Virus record (IMG/VR): IMGVR_UViG_3300011116_000748 | Span: 1 to 22,070 of that record | Length of the DNA: 22,070 nucleotides | Direction: 5' to 3' (one strand) | Source: a virus | Shown here: piece by piece, positions 1 to 7,944 of the stretch | How positions within the stretch are numbered: position 1 is the stretch's first letter | Layout: each line of letters begins with the position of its first letter | Notes under the pieces: generated by a model | Database searches by the model: none | Seen by the model: the letters and a program-made list of their open reading frames with translations, nothing else | What the model was told of the DNA's origin: nothing | Made by a program: the position numbers and the translations under genes

Positions 1-2
1 AT

Positions 3-269
3 AATTTTTTAACAACAGAGTGGAGATCCGTTAAATACGTGGTTACACTAAGCAAGACTGGTTCAAACAAGTACTACACAACAGAGTTAACCATAGTTCC
101 TGATTCTACAAATGTAAATGTCAGTGGATATGGAACAGTAGACAATGATGGGAATATTGGCACCGTTAGCGTCTCTATGGCAGGAACGACAGTTTCACTA
201 ACTATAGTTCCTGTGGGTGGGCAGACCCCGATTACCTTACGCTACATGCGTACTGGTTTAAAGGCTTAA
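3..269 (+). CDS. Tail fibre / structural protein, C-terminal fragment (5' end outside window)
   Basis: The reading frame is open to the left edge of the window, so this is most likely the 3' end of a larger gene. A GTG at 39 could give a 76-residue protein, but the residues before it (TEWRSVKYVV) belong to the same domain. The fragment matches the end of the next gene: a SAAKYIVQM-like strand against RSVKYVVTL, then a TE-containing strand, a Y-D/G turn, an LGT/IGT strand and a closing beta strand. I infer a shared beta-rich C-terminal cap used on more than one fibre protein. The next gene starts 15 nt downstream and is probably co-transcribed. The virion role is inferred from this similarity and the neighbours; the domain has no name I can assign with certainty. 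Confidence 0.7.
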   Translation, partial: NFLTTEWRSVKYVVTLSKTGSNKYYTTELTIVPDSTNVNVSGYGTVDNDGNIGTVSVSMAGTTVSLTIVPVGGQTPITLRYMRTGLKA

Positions 270-284
270 CCAAGGAGATAATAA

Positions 285-2411
285 ATGGCAACAATAACAA
301 AAGATTTTAGAGTAAAGGCTGGATTAGTAGTTGAGGGAGCAACCGCAACCGTTGAAGGCTATGATATTCTTACAAAGAAGATTGTAGATGCAAAAGGTGA
401 TCTACTAGTTGGTACTGCAGATAATGCAGTATCTAGACTTGCTGCTGGAACAAACGCATATGTTCTCACAGCAGATTCAAATGAAGCAACAGGTCTTAAG
501 TGGGCAGCCCCAGCAGCAGTTGGAACATTCGATACAAGCATTGTTTTTGAAGGCGCTACAGCAGATGCCTATGAGACAACTCTTGCAGTTGTTGATCCAA
601 CAGCAGACCGCACAATTACACTTCCAGACGTAACGGGTACAGTAGTTACAACTGGTGATACTGGTACAGTTTCAGCAACAATGCTTGCTTCAGATTCAGT
701 AACTACAGCAAAGATTACAAACGCTAATGTAACAGCAGCAAAACTTGCTTCAGATTCTGTAGAAACAGCAAAAATTGTTGATGCTAACGTAACAGCAGCA
801 AAATTGGCTGCAGATTCAGTTACAACTGCAAAGATTGTTGATTCAAATGTTACAGCAGCAAAGTTGGCATCAGATTCAGTAACAACTGCAAAGATTCTAG
901 ATGCTAACGTAACAGATGCAAAACTTGCTTCAAACTCAGTTACAAATGCTAAGATTGCAGACAGTGCAGTAGATACAGCAGAGATTGCTGCAAGTGCAGT
1001 AACTGCAGCAAAACTTGCTACAGATGCAGTTGAAACATTAAAGATTAAAGATGCAAATGTAACTGCTGCTAAGTTGGCTTCTGATTCTGTAACTACAGCA
1101 AAAATTCTTGATTCTAATGTAACTACAGCAAAAATAGCAGACTCTGCAGTAACTTCAGCAAAGATTGCTAACGATACAATTGTAAATGCTGACATTAATA
1201 CTGCAGCAGCAATTGATCAATCAAAGATCGCAAACCTTACAACAGACCTTTCTAATAAACTAGCACTTGCTGGTGGAACAATGTCTGGCGCAATTGCAAT
1301 GGGTACAAACAAGATCACAGGTCTTGGAGATCCAACATCTGCACAAGATGCAGCAACTAAGAACTATGTAGATACAACAGTTCAAGGTATTGATTGGAAG
1401 GCATCTGTACGGGCAGCAACAACTGCTGCAGTAACACTTGCATCTGATCTTGAAAATGGAGACACTCTTGATGGTGTAACTCTTGCTACTGGAGATCGTA
1501 TTCTTGTTAAGGATCAGGCAACTGGTTCAGAAAATGGTATCTATGTAGTTAAGGCATCTGGTGCTCCAGATCGTTCAACTGATGCAGATACAGGGGCAGA
1601 AGTAACTGCAAACTTTGCGGTATTTGTAGAGCAAGGAACAGCAAATGCTGACTCAGGCTTTACACTAACAAATAACGGTTCAGTTACAATTGGTACTACA
1701 GCACTTGTCTTTACACAGTTTACTGGTCTTGGACAAATTGTTGCTGGTACAGGATTGGACAAGACTGGAAACACTCTTGATATTGATTCAACAGTAGTAA
1801 CATTAACTGGAACTCAGATTCTTACAAATAAGACACTGACATCACCAACATTAACAACTCCTGCTCTTGGAACTCCAGCATCAGGTGTTATGACAAATGT
1901 AACTGGTCTTCCAGTGTCAACTGGTATTTCAGGACTTGGAACTGGCGTAGCAACATTCCTTGCTACACCATCTTCTGCAAACCTTGCATCAGCATTAACT
2001 GATGAGTCAGGTTCTTCAACAGTAGCATTTACTAATAGCCCAACATTTGTTACACCAACACTTGGTGCAGCAGCAGCAACAAGCATTGCTTTTGCAGATG
2101 CTCTTGTTGGTTCTGCTCTAGCAACTGCTGGAACATCAGCAACTACAATTGATACATGGTCAGCAAGTACATACTCTGCTGCTAAGTACATTGTTCAAAT
2201 GAAAAAGGGTAATGACATTGAAGTAATTGAAATGCTTGTTGCAGTTAATGGAACTAACGATGTTTATGTAACAGAGTACGCTGATGTACAAAGCAATGGC
2301 GAACTAGGAACAACAAATGCAGTTTATTCTGCAGGAAATGTTCTTCTTCAGGTAACTGGAGCAGCATCAGGAACTGATGTTAAAGTTCACAAGATTTATA
2401 TCGAAGCATAA
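285..2411 (+). CDS. Repeat-rich tail fibre protein, 708 aa
   Basis: Likely a trimeric fibre or receptor-binding protein of the virion. The start ATG has a strong AAGGAG site at 272-277. In order: a short N-terminal segment (MATITKDFRVKAGL) repeated in the next gene and probably a docking region; a beta unit at about residues 90-132 ending [16 protein letters not shown], which also occurs three times in the fibre gene at 2932; about eight imperfect 20-residue repeats of the type ANVTAAKLASDSVTTAKI (about 133-303), a likely extended shaft; a GGTMSG...ATKNYVD module (from about 330) common in phage fibres; an [12 protein letters not shown]...[13 protein letters not shown] block shared with the fibre at 2932; and a C-terminal cap shared with the upstream fragment. 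Composition is very rich in Ala, Thr, Ser and Val with almost no Cys. Structural role is well supported; the receptor is unknown. Confidence 0.88.
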   Translation: MATITKDFRVKAGLVVEGATATVEGYDILTKKIVDAKGDLLVGTADNAVSRLAAGTNAYVLTADSNEATGLKWAAPAAVGTFDTSIVFEGATADAYETTLAVVDPTADRTITLPDVTGTVVTTGDTGTVSATMLASDSVTTAKITNANVTAAKLASDSVETAKIVDANVTAAKLAADSVTTAKIVDSNVTAAKLASDSVTTAKILDANVTDAKLASNSVTNAKIADSAVDTAEIAASAVTAAKLATDAVETLKIKDANVTAAKLASDSVTTAKILDSNVTTAKIADSAVTSAKIANDTIVNADINTAAAIDQSKIANLTTDLSNKLALAGGTMSGAIAMGTNKITGLGDPTSAQDAATKNYVDTTVQGIDWKASVRAATTAAVTLASDLENGDTLDGVTLATGDRILVKDQATGSENGIYVVKASGAPDRSTDADTGAEVTANFAVFVEQGTANADSGFTLTNNGSVTIGTTALVFTQFTGLGQIVAGTGLDKTGNTLDIDSTVVTLTGTQILTNKTLTSPTLTTPALGTPASGVMTNVTGLPVSTGISGLGTGVATFLATPSSANLASALTDESGSSTVAFTNSPTFVTPTLGAAAATSIAFADALVGSALATAGTSATTIDTWSASTYSAAKYIVQMKKGNDIEVIEMLVAVNGTNDVYVTEYADVQSNGELGTTNAVYSAGNVLLQVTGAASGTDVKVHKIYIEA
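681..1196 (+). repeat. Imperfect 60-bp tandem repeats in the fibre shaft
   Basis: About eight degenerate copies of a 60-nt unit encode a 20-residue period (NVTAAKLASDSVTTAKI plus a linker). Codons at synonymous positions differ between copies (gct/gca, act/aca), so the array is old or selected at protein level rather than freshly amplified. It lies wholly in frame inside the 708-residue fibre gene. Confidence 0.85.
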
Positions 2412-2430
2412 TTAGAGACGGGAGTCAACT

Positions 2431-2889
2431 GTGGCAACACTTAATAAAGACTTTAAAGTAAAGCATGGGCTAAACGTAGCCGAAGGCGGTACTTTTGGAT
2501 CAACTGTCACAGTTGCCACTCCTACAGAAAATGCACACGCAACAACAAAACTTTATGTAGATACAATATCGGCTTCATCAGCAGTAACAGTTGGAGCAAC
2601 CGCTCCAGCATCACCATCTAATGGAAATTTATGGTTTGATACGACAACTGAAAGAGTTTATGTTTACTATGGTTCTGCCTGGATTGCTATGGCTACCCTT
2701 GCAGATGCAGAGGTTTTACAAGAGCATATTCACGATACGGCTATTGGCGGAACAGGACAAATTGCAACTACTTTTGTAGATGCAGGATATTATTACGACG
2801 CAGGAAATCTTATTAGTGCTGGATTTTATAATACCGATACTTTTGATGCCACATATAATGGTGGTACATCAACAGAAGTTTATAATTAA
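2431..2889 (+). CDS. Short fibre-like structural protein, 152 aa
   Basis: Begins at a GTG with GGGAG at 2420-2424, 19 nt after the long fibre gene. Its first residues (MATLNKDFKVKHGLNV) copy the opening of that fibre (MATITKDFRVKAGLVV), so both probably attach to the same virion partner. A TKLYVDT segment near residues 38-45 resembles the ATKNYVDT module of the long fibre. The middle reads NGNLWFDTTTERVYVYYGSAWI (split here as NGNLWFDTTTER then VYVYYGSAWI), a small beta unit seen in many phage fibres, where a displayed parameter is followed by 'G.W'. The C-terminal third is rich in Tyr, Gly, Asp and Asn. It could be an accessory fibre, a fibre connector, or a remnant of a longer fibre that lost its shaft. 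Virion role inferred from the shared N-terminus. Confidence 0.75.
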   Translation: MATLNKDFKVKHGLNVAEGGTFGSTVTVATPTENAHATTKLYVDTISASSAVTVGATAPASPSNGNLWFDTTTERVYVYYGSAWIAMATLADAEVLQEHIHDTAIGGTGQIATTFVDAGYYYDAGNLISAGFYNTDTFDATYNGGTSTEVYN

Positions 2890-2896
2890 AATCTGA

Positions 2897-2902
2897 TATA
2901 AT
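2897..2902 (+). promoter_or_regulatory. Extended -10 promoter (TGA-TATAAT)
   Basis: A perfect TATAAT preceded by TGA sits in the only spacer before the 697-residue fibre gene, with 29 nt between it and the ATG. No TTGACA-like -35 is visible about 17 nt upstream. One of nine similar sites in the window. Confidence 0.6.
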
Positions 2903-2931
2903 ATGACTATACACCAATGGAGGAGTAAATA

Positions 2932-5025
2932 ATGGCAACAAGAATGCAACAGCGTAGAGGTACTGCAGCGCAGTGGATCTCTACAAACAGTGGTAATGGT
3001 CCAATCCTCAATGCTGGTGAAATCGGCTGGGAGTCAGATACTAATAAATTTAAAATTGGTGATGGCACAAATACCTGGGCAGCACTTGATTATTTTGCTG
3101 ACATTAACTCAACAGTCAACCCAGCATTTGGTTCAAGCATCACATTTGAAGGTACTACAGATAACGCATACGAAACAACTCTTCAGGTAACAGACCCAAC
3201 GGCTGATCGTACAATTACACTTCCAAACGTAACAGGAACAGTTATTACAACTGGAAACCTTTCAGACATTACAGACATTGGAGTATTTACTTCAACAATC
3301 GTAATGGAAGGCTCATCAGCAGATGCCTATGAACTTACTCTTTCAGCAGGAAACCCTACGGCTGATCGTACAATTACTTTCCCTGACTCAACAGGAACAG
3401 TTGCCCTAATAGAAGATCTTAACTCATCTCTTGGAACTGTTCTTGAGACATCAGATCTTTCAGTTACAGTTGCAGAACTTAATATTTCAGGAAATCTACT
3501 TGTTCCTAGTGCATCTATTATTCTTGAAGGTACTGGAGCAGATGACGCAAACGAGACAACTTTAACTGTTACAAACCCAACTGCTGATCGTACAATTACA
3601 TTTCAAGATGCAACAGGAACAGTAGTTCTTAGAGATTCAACAGACACTCTTACAAATAAGTCAATTTCACTTGGCTCAAACACAGTCACATCAACACTTG
3701 CTCAGTTAAATACTGCAGTATCTGATGCTGACGTAGCCTCTCTTGCAGGTACTGAAACACTCACAAATAAAACAGTTAATTTAACTTCAAATACACTTAC
3801 TGGAACAAAAGCACAATTTAATACTGCAATGTCAGATGCAGATTTTGCTACACTTGCAGGAACAGAAACTTTAACAAATAAGACTTTAACATCTCCAGCA
3901 ATTAATACACCTACTGGAATTACAAAGACAGATGTTGGTCTTGCAAATGTTGATAATACAACAGATGCAAATAAGCCAGTATCAACTGCAACACAGACAG
4001 CACTTGACCTTAAGGCAAATCTTTCTGGACCAGCATTAACTGGAACTACTACAGCAGTTAATTTAACAGTCTCTGGAGATTTAACGGTAAATGGAACAAC
4101 AACAAATATTAACTCAACAAACCTTGTAGTAGAAGATAAAAACATTGTTCTTGGAGATGCAGCAAGCCCAACAGATACAACTGCTGATGGTGGCGGTATC
4201 ACATTAAAGGGAGCAACAGATAAGACATTTAACTGGGTAGACGCTACAGATGCTTGGACTTCATCAGAACACATTAACCTTGCTTCTGGAAAGGCAATAT
4301 ACCTAAATGGTACATTACAAACTGCTGCAACAGAAACCCTTACAAATAAAACAGTTGCTTTAGGTTCAAATACAGTATCAGGAACTCTAGCACAATTTAA
4401 TACCGCAGTTACAGATGCTGACTTTGCATCTTTAGCGGGTACAGAAACTTTAACCAATAAAACTTTAACTAGTCCAGTATTAACTACTCCAGCACTAGGA
4501 ACACCAGCATCTGGAACACTTACAAATGCTACAGGTCTTCCACTAGCAACTGGTATTTCAGGTTTTGGTACAGGGGTAGCAACATTTTTAGCAACACCTT
4601 CATCATCAAACCTTCTGTCAGCAATAACAGATGAAACTGGAACTGGATCTCTTGTATTTTCTACAAGCCCAACACTTGCTACACCTATTATTACACAGGC
4701 TCAGGCAACTCCATCTTTTACTTCTAATGCTTATACACTAGTTTCTGGAGATGCTGGTAAATTGCTTCTTGCTTCTAACTCAACAACAGCAGGAACAGTA
4801 AGTATACCAACAGATGCAACCACTAACTTTGCAGTTGGAACTGTGATTACTATTCTTCAAACTGGCTCTGGTCAGTTAACAATTCAAGCAGCATCATCTG
4901 GAACTACTACTCTTACATCAACTGGAGCAACTGCTGCTTCACCAAAGTGTAGAGTACAAAACTCTGCTATTACAATTGTAAAAACAGCAGCAAATACTTG
5001 GTACGCAATGGGAGATCTTTCATAA
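2932..5025 (+). CDS. Tail fibre protein with MTD-like N-terminal module, 697 aa
   Basis: A second large fibre or receptor-binding protein. The ATG has the strong site GGAGGAG at 2919-2925. Residues 1-55 ([11 protein letters not shown]...[21 protein letters not shown]) form the small module seen at the N-terminus of many phage fibres and of the major tropism determinant. Three beta units ending PTADRTIT follow (about 67-110, 121-160, 195-235), related to the single copy in the fibre at 285. Next are repeats around ETLTNKT.....[18 protein letters not shown], a [11 protein letters not shown]...SDxLK-like helical neck variant ([11 protein letters not shown]), the PALGTPASG...[13 protein letters not shown] block and a C-terminal beta domain ending [10 protein letters not shown]. 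It is Ala/Thr/Ser-rich. Its stop overlaps the next start (TAATG). Role well supported by architecture; the target is unknown. Confidence 0.88.
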   Translation: MATRMQQRRGTAAQWISTNSGNGPILNAGEIGWESDTNKFKIGDGTNTWAALDYFADINSTVNPAFGSSITFEGTTDNAYETTLQVTDPTADRTITLPNVTGTVITTGNLSDITDIGVFTSTIVMEGSSADAYELTLSAGNPTADRTITFPDSTGTVALIEDLNSSLGTVLETSDLSVTVAELNISGNLLVPSASIILEGTGADDANETTLTVTNPTADRTITFQDATGTVVLRDSTDTLTNKSISLGSNTVTSTLAQLNTAVSDADVASLAGTETLTNKTVNLTSNTLTGTKAQFNTAMSDADFATLAGTETLTNKTLTSPAINTPTGITKTDVGLANVDNTTDANKPVSTATQTALDLKANLSGPALTGTTTAVNLTVSGDLTVNGTTTNINSTNLVVEDKNIVLGDAASPTDTTADGGGITLKGATDKTFNWVDATDAWTSSEHINLASGKAIYLNGTLQTAATETLTNKTVALGSNTVSGTLAQFNTAVTDADFASLAGTETLTNKTLTSPVLTTPALGTPASGTLTNATGLPLATGISGFGTGVATFLATPSSSNLLSAITDETGTGSLVFSTSPTLATPIITQAQATPSFTSNAYTLVSGDAGKLLLASNSTTAGTVSIPTDATTNFAVGTVITILQTGSGQLTIQAASSGTTTLTSTGATAASPKCRVQNSAITIVKTAANTWYAMGDLS

Positions 5026-5810
5026 TGAGAATACTTGGGGTTGTATCATCATCTGCAAAAGGCGCTCCTGGAGCACCAACTATTGGAACAGCAACAGATG
5101 TTGGAACAGGACGTGCATTCAACAACGGTTCTGCAACAGTAACATTTACTGCTGGATCTGGAGCGGTAGCAACATCATTTACTGCAACATCTAGTCCAGG
5201 TGGATATACAGGAACTGGAGTATCTTCACCAATTACAGTAACAGGATTACAGTCTAATACTGCTTATACATTTACAGTAACTGGAACAAATGCATCTGGA
5301 ACTGGTTTAGCATCTGCTGCTTCTAATTCTATTACTGCTACTACGGTTCCAGCAACAATGTCCGCACCAACACCAACTGCTGGTGTTAATTCAAACTCTA
5401 TTGCTTTTACCGCCCCAGCAAATGGTGGATCTGCAATTACATCATTTACAGTTACTGGCAGTGATGCTACTACTGGATCAGGTGCTACTTCTCCAATTAC
5501 TATTGCTGATACTGGTGGAACTTCTCAAACTTATACAATTACGGCAACAAATGCAAATGGAACATCGGCTGCCTCTCCTGCATCTGGGTCTATTACTACT
5601 TTATCACCATTCTTCCCTCCATTCTTCCCGCCGTTTTTTCCATTCTTTCCTCCATTCTTCCCTCCATACTTCCCTAATTTCTATGCTTGCGGATGTCAGG
5701 TTTTCTCTACATATTGTGATGGATCTTCCCTTAGAGGAGTTAGATGGGATCCATGTAGTGGTGCGCCACAGGGTCAGGGCTGTAGCCAACCTAATTTTGG
5801 GCCGTGCTAA
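5025..5810 (+). CDS. Two-Fn3-domain protein with Phe/Pro-rich spacer and Cys-rich tail, 261 aa
   Basis: Starts at the ATG in a TAATG overlap with the fibre gene; GGGAG lies at 5010-5014. An ATG at 4998 would add nine residues but lies inside the fibre gene. Residues 18-107 and 108-193 are two fibronectin type III-like beta domains (TVTFTAGSG...SPITVTGL..NTAYTFTVTGTNASGTG, here split: SPITVTGL, NTAYTFTVTGTN), common on phage virions. Residues 195-217 are almost pure Phe and Pro in FFPP units. The last 40 residues hold six Cys (222, 224, 231, 244, 253, 261) and end on Cys. No signal peptide is seen. I infer a surface or tail adhesin whose aromatic/proline segment and cystines are exposed or packed in the particle. 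The Pro-rich part lies 0.7 kb upstream of six prolyl-hydroxylase-like genes, a suggestive but unproven link. Confidence 0.75.
   Translation: MRILGVVSSSAKGAPGAPTIGTATDVGTGRAFNNGSATVTFTAGSGAVATSFTATSSPGGYTGTGVSSPITVTGLQSNTAYTFTVTGTNASGTGLASAASNSITATTVPATMSAPTPTAGVNSNSIAFTAPANGGSAITSFTVTGSDATTGSGATSPITIADTGGTSQTYTITATNANGTSAASPASGSITTLSPFFPPFFPPFFPFFPPFFPPYFPNFYACGCQVFSTYCDGSSLRGVRWDPCSGAPQGQGCSQPNFGPC
5607..5675 (+). repeat. FFPP-encoding repeat
   Basis: Twenty-three codons, P195 to P217 of the Fn3 protein, encode only Phe and Pro apart from one Tyr. FFPP recurs at a four-residue step with one shortened unit. Codons vary (ttc/ttt, cct/cca/ccg), so the protein sequence rather than the DNA appears to be maintained. 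Confidence 0.9.
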
Positions 5811-5815
5811 TATGA

Positions 5816-5821
5816 TATACT
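5816..5821 (+). promoter_or_regulatory. Extended -10 promoter (TGA-TATACT)
   Basis: TATACT preceded by TGA, just after the Fn3 gene stop. Exactly 20 nt separate it from the next ATG, the same gap as at two other promoters in the window. No clear -35. Confidence 0.55.
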
Positions 5822-5841
5822 TTAATAAAGGAGAAAAATAA

Positions 5842-6216
5842 ATGGCTACTTCTATAGTGGTGTATGTTGGTGACGAAATAGTTGCGACTGTTACACTTCC
5901 AAGTAATCCAATTTCATTTTACCAAAAAATACTTGATGCTGTTAAGAACAACCCAACAATGGTTGATATAACAAATATGGAAAATTATCCAGTTGAAGGT
6001 ATGAGATTTGAAAATAATGTTTTTATTGAAACAGAAGAACTTAAGTTTATAAATAATCCAGGTCTATCTAACTCAACTACTTTTGCATTTGTTGTTGATG
6101 GTATTTATGTTGCTACTGAAGGTTTTGACACTTCAGAAAGCCCAATGTTTATATCAGCGTACCAAAGTAATCCAAGATTTGAAGTTTTAGAAAATGTTGA
6201 AAGTATTTATTTTTAA
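5842..6216 (+). CDS. Small protein of unknown function with an internal duplication, 124 aa
   Basis: Starts at ATG with AAAGGAG at 5827-5833 and its own -10 element. I do not recognise a named family. The two halves resemble each other: VGDEIVATVTL...FYQKILDAVKNNPTMVDITN near residues 9-47 (VGDEIVATVTL, then NNPTMVDITN) and VVDGIYVATEGF...MFISAYQSNPRFEVLEN near 83-119 (VVDGIYVATEGF, then QSNPRFEVLEN). Each half has a beta hairpin, a helix, then NP plus a beta strand. Short acidic proteins of this 'VVDGE-A...QSNP' style occur in phage structural regions, so a small virion or chaperone protein is possible. It has no catalytic motif, no membrane segment and no Cys. It precedes the zinc-binding-type gene by 27 nt and is probably co-transcribed with it. 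Confidence 0.7.
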   Translation: MATSIVVYVGDEIVATVTLPSNPISFYQKILDAVKNNPTMVDITNMENYPVEGMRFENNVFIETEELKFINNPGLSNSTTFAFVVDGIYVATEGFDTSESPMFISAYQSNPRFEVLENVESIYF

Positions 6217-6243
6217 TAAATAAAAAATGGGGGATGCTTTAAA

Positions 6244-6504
6244 GTGAGTGAAGATAAATCACCATGGCAAAAATACAAAGATAATATTGAAGAATATAAA
6301 AAAAATTTAGGCGATACAAGACCCTGGGATTTAATAAATCCAAATGTAGAAAAGTCTTCTGAAGAAGAAGCCTCAAGAAGGTTTGAAATATGCAGATCTT
6401 GTCCTGAATTAACAAAACGCACAGAGCAGTGCAAAAAATGTGGATGTTTTATGGCGGGTAAGGTTAGAATAAAAAAATCTTCTTGTCCTATAGGTAAATG
6501 GTAA
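6244..6504 (+). CDS. Small six-cysteine zinc-binding-type protein, 86 aa
   Basis: Starts at GTG with a GGGGG tract at 6229-6233. The N-terminal half is charged and helical. The C-terminal half carries Cys50, Cys53, Cys63, Cys66, Cys68 and Cys81 in RFEICRSCPEL...QCKKCGCFM...SCPIGKW. I recall small phage proteins with the same CxxC...CxxCGCFM...CPxGKW pattern, of unknown function, some near 2-oxoglutarate oxygenase genes. The Cys spacing fits binding of one or two metal ions, probably zinc. It could contact nucleic acid, act as an adaptor or, given its place directly before six iron enzymes, assist a metalloenzyme; none of this is shown. It has no promoter of its own that I can see and probably shares the one at 5816. 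Confidence 0.8.
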   Translation: MSEDKSPWQKYKDNIEEYKKNLGDTRPWDLINPNVEKSSEEEASRRFEICRSCPELTKRTEQCKKCGCFMAGKVRIKKSSCPIGKW

Positions 6505-6509
6505 GATGG

Positions 6510-6515
6510 TATAAT
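6510..6515 (+). promoter_or_regulatory. Extended -10 promoter (TGG-TATAAT)
   Basis: Perfect TATAAT preceded by TGG, lying just after the stop of the zinc-binding-type gene. Exactly 20 nt separate it from the ATG of the first oxygenase. No -35 match is visible at 16-19 nt upstream. Confidence 0.65.
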
Positions 6516-6535
6516 AAATATAGAATGGGGGCTAT

Positions 6536-7243
6536 ATGTATAATGCAGAAGAAAATCCTTGGTTTACAAAAGACAGATCCGAGTCTATATCAAAAAGAAT
6601 AGATAGAGTATTCAATGACATAGATGTGTTCAACCCAGCACTTGGGTTAAATATTTATAAAAATGCTATAAATAAAGAGGATATCTCTTGGATTATTGAT
6701 ACTCTTGAAAATAATCTTTCTAACGGGGCAGAGTATTCATGGAAGGAAGCACAGGTAACAAATTCTAATCAACCAATTAAGGCTGCAAGAGACTGTTCAG
6801 ATTTTAAGTTTAGCAATAGAACATTAGGTTCAAAAAATGACTCAAACAAAGATTTATTTGATGTTTATGATAAAACATATAACATTGTAAAAAAGTGTGT
6901 TGATGACTATGCATCTTATTGGGGAATTGGTGTTGTTTATTATGAAGCATTTAATTTTGTAAAGTACGAAGGCGAAGGCCAAGAGTTTAAAATACATGCA
7001 GACCATGGACCACACTACAATACTACAGTTTCAATAGTTGTCTACCTTAATGATGATTATAAGGGTGGAGAATTATATTTTCCAAGACTTGATAAACTTA
7101 CATACGCTCCCAAAGCAGGAGATATTGCAATATTTCCATCTAACTATATATATGAACACGCATCATTGCCAATGAAATCTGGAATTAAATATTGTGTAGT
7201 TATTATGTCAGACATAAATCTTTTAGGTCATTCAGGAAAATAA
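6536..7243 (+). CDS. 2-oxoglutarate/Fe(II) oxygenase 1 (prolyl-4-hydroxylase-like), 235 aa
   Basis: A non-haem iron dioxygenase that would couple oxidative decarboxylation of 2-oxoglutarate to hydroxylation of an unknown substrate. The double-stranded beta-helix core is clear: His154-Ala-Asp156 and distal His208 form the iron triad, and Lys218, ten residues after the distal His, is at the 2-oxoglutarate carboxylate position. Between them lies the family signature VVYLNDDYKGGELYFP and the PKAGDIAIFPSN strand. The N-terminal 130 residues hold WKEAQ and a RDCSDFKF segment shared only with the next oxygenase, so the two form a sub-pair. The start ATG follows a GGGGG tract (6527-6531). Every Arg codon I checked is AGA, unlike the CGT-rich reductase gene downstream. 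Family assignment is sure; substrate is not. Confidence 0.95.
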   Translation: MYNAEENPWFTKDRSESISKRIDRVFNDIDVFNPALGLNIYKNAINKEDISWIIDTLENNLSNGAEYSWKEAQVTNSNQPIKAARDCSDFKFSNRTLGSKNDSNKDLFDVYDKTYNIVKKCVDDYASYWGIGVVYYEAFNFVKYEGEGQEFKIHADHGPHYNTTVSIVVYLNDDYKGGELYFPRLDKLTYAPKAGDIAIFPSNYIYEHASLPMKSGIKYCVVIMSDINLLGHSGK

Positions 7244-7249
7244 ATAATG

Positions 7250-7255
7250 TATAAT
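7250..7255 (+). promoter_or_regulatory. -10 element (TATAAT)
   Basis: TATAAT with ATG immediately before it, so the TGN extension is displaced by one base. It is 20 nt before the proposed TTG start of the second oxygenase, matching the gap at 5816 and 6510. Confidence 0.5.
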
Positions 7256-7275
7256 AAAAATAAAAGGGGATTAAA

Positions 7276-7944
7276 TTGAATACAGAAAATAATGCAAAAC
7301 AGCCTTGGAGCAGTTATGAAGAAATATCTCCAGGGATATTTGTTTATCATGATGTTTTGCCAAAAGAACTAGACCTTATAAATAGACTTGAATCAGTTTT
7401 AAGTAACAATGCAAAATACGCTTGGCAAGAAGCCTTTGTTGGGTATAGACAAAGAATGCCAGAATACAGAGACTGCGTTGACTTTAAATTTAAAAAAACA
7501 GATATGCAATATGATAAGTCTGAAGAATCTATAAAACTTCAAGAGATTTGGCAAGATTGTTTTGATAGACAAAGTTTAGCGGTACAGGATTATTGTCACA
7601 AATTTAATATAAATGGTTTAAAATATTGGGAAGCATTCAACTTTATTAAATATGAAAAAGGACACCACTTTATGGAACATCATGACCATGGGTTTTCATA
7701 TAACTGTACTGTTTCACTTGTTGCATATTTAAATGATGATTTTGAAGGTGGAGAACTTTTCTTTAGACTGCAAGGAATAAACTATATTCCAAAAGCAGGA
7801 GATGTTGTTTTATTTCCTTCTAATTTTATGTATCCTCACCAAGCAAAGGTTGTTCATTCTGGAACAAAATATTCATTAGTTACAATGCTTGACTATAGTG
7901 AAAAGTTTCATACTCCTGAAATGTATAAAGAAACTGGATCTTAA
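7276..7944 (+). CDS. 2-oxoglutarate/Fe(II) oxygenase 2 (prolyl-4-hydroxylase-like), 222 aa
   Basis: Same enzyme type as the gene before it and plainly its duplicate: shared RDC.DFKF, YWEAFNFIKYE, DHG..YN.TVS, YLNDDFEGGEL, PKAGDV..FPSN and SGTKYS segments. Iron ligands are His135, Asp137 and His188; Lys198 takes the 2-oxoglutarate anchor position. The cluster HHDHG around the first ligand is unusually His-rich. The start is a TTG with GGGGA at 7266-7270; no ATG occurs until residue 61, the N-terminal sequence aligns with its paralogue, and the TTG keeps the 20-nt promoter gap, so TTG is preferred. The stop overlaps the next ATG (TAATG), implying translational coupling with the unknown protein that follows. 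Substrate unknown. Confidence 0.94.
   Translation: MNTENNAKQPWSSYEEISPGIFVYHDVLPKELDLINRLESVLSNNAKYAWQEAFVGYRQRMPEYRDCVDFKFKKTDMQYDKSEESIKLQEIWQDCFDRQSLAVQDYCHKFNINGLKYWEAFNFIKYEKGHHFMEHHDHGFSYNCTVSLVAYLNDDFEGGELFFRLQGINYIPKAGDVVLFPSNFMYPHQAKVVHSGTKYSLVTMLDYSEKFHTPEMYKETGS

Noticed and set aside
569-1195. Long open frame of 208 codons on the minus strand under the fibre repeats
   Set aside because: It mirrors the 20-residue repeat on the plus strand, has no promoter or ribosome site, and its predicted protein is a low-complexity echo of the repeats.
681-1196. Regular repeats considered as a CRISPR array
   Set aside because: Repeats are in-frame coding units with no unique spacers and no cas genes.
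3702-4457. Open frame of 251 codons on the minus strand under the second fibre gene
   Set aside because: Same cause: biased Thr/Ala codons on the plus strand leave the antisense free of stops. The plus-strand protein has recognisable modules.
2932-5025. Diversity-generating retroelement suggested by the tropism-determinant-like N-terminus
   Set aside because: That module is common in ordinary phage fibres. No reverse transcriptase, template repeat or C-type lectin variable region is present in the window.
5025-5810. Collagen-like protein as hydroxylation target
   Set aside because: There is no run of Gly-X-Y triplets; the repeat is Phe/Pro without glycine.
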